This document shows, piece by piece, positions 34,315 through 34,327 of a stretch of DNA of 34,327 bases (position 1 is its first letter; every line of letters begins with the position of its first letter). The stretch spans positions 1 to 34,327 of the forward strand of contig PKUV01000066.1 in NCBI GenBank assembly GCA_003131315.1, read 5' to 3'. A program made the position numbers and the translations under genes. This DNA comes from Acidobacteriaceae bacterium (GTDB lineage Bacteria; Acidobacteriota; Terriglobia; Terriglobales; Acidobacteriaceae). The notes beneath the pieces were generated by a model. The model ran no database searches, was not told the DNA's origin, and saw nothing but the letters and a program-made list of their open reading frames with translations.

Positions 34315-34327
34315 TATCTGTGAAAAT

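Larger units (their letters stand above)
33307..34327 (+). mobile_element. IS630-family insertion sequence, right end cut by the window
   Basis: The left terminal repeat begins about 33307, next to a TA (33305-33306) as expected for IS630 target sites: GAGCACTTTCACCGATAGTG. The right end near 34303-34327 is the imperfect complement (about 15 of 18 positions: ACTATACTGCGCC-side, ending GTGAAAAT) and runs off the window, so the second TA is not seen. Inside is a two-frame DDE transposase. Confidence 0.82.

Overview
The window looks like chromosomal DNA of an Acidobacteriota bacterium, most likely class Terriglobia. This is inferred from four things: an Oar-like TonB-dependent receptor with an N-terminal carboxypeptidase-regulatory-like domain, PEGA-domain kinase-like proteins, abundant TonB-family proteins, and several families of dispersed intergenic palindromes that I associate with such genomes. 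No species can be named from the sequence alone.

Layout. 1-635 is gene-free and holds a degenerate duplicated segment. 636-4111 (+) encodes an SPFH/prohibitin-like membrane protein, a secreted adenosine deaminase and a purine nucleoside phosphorylase. 8448-4185 (-) encodes a signal-peptide-bearing SAM hydroxide adenosyltransferase followed by a large TonB-dependent receptor that ends at an intrinsic terminator. 8627-9809 (+) encodes a PPOX/F420-type flavin-fold protein and a hypothetical coiled-coil protein. 14529-9903 (-) is a four-gene ABC export operon: two FtsX-like permeases, an HlyD-type adaptor and a LolD/MacB-type ATPase. 14921-18175 (+) encodes a membrane-anchored PEGA protein whose kinase domain has lost its catalytic residues, and a stand-alone cyclic-nucleotide-binding-fold protein with a Crp-like palindrome in front of it. 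32616-18275 (-) is a long co-oriented run: nagA, a GlmS-like SIS-domain protein, aceE, aceF, lpdA, an MscS-family channel, and two tandem paralogues that join a receiver-like domain, a membrane helix and a TonB C-terminal domain. 32942-33018 is tRNA-Pro(CGG). The window ends inside an IS630-family element whose transposase is split across a run of seven A.

How the genes may work together. SAM hydrolase, adenosine deaminase and purine nucleoside phosphorylase make a plausible chain SAM to adenosine to inosine to hypoxanthine, but the first two carry export signals. NagA and the SIS protein form an amino-sugar catabolic pair ending in sugar phosphate plus ammonia. AceE, AceF and LpdA are the three components of a pyruvate dehydrogenase complex. 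The stretch 14921-23778 is the most unusual part: one pseudokinase-PEGA protein and two receiver-TonB fusions share a plan of cytoplasmic signalling fold, long Pro/Ala/Ser linker, one membrane helix and periplasmic domain, and they lie near a cNMP-fold protein and a mechanosensitive channel. This could be an envelope signalling or energy-transduction module; that idea is inference.

Intergenic spaces carry at least five families of inverted repeats. One family has three copies, and a paired base change in its stem suggests selection for structure.
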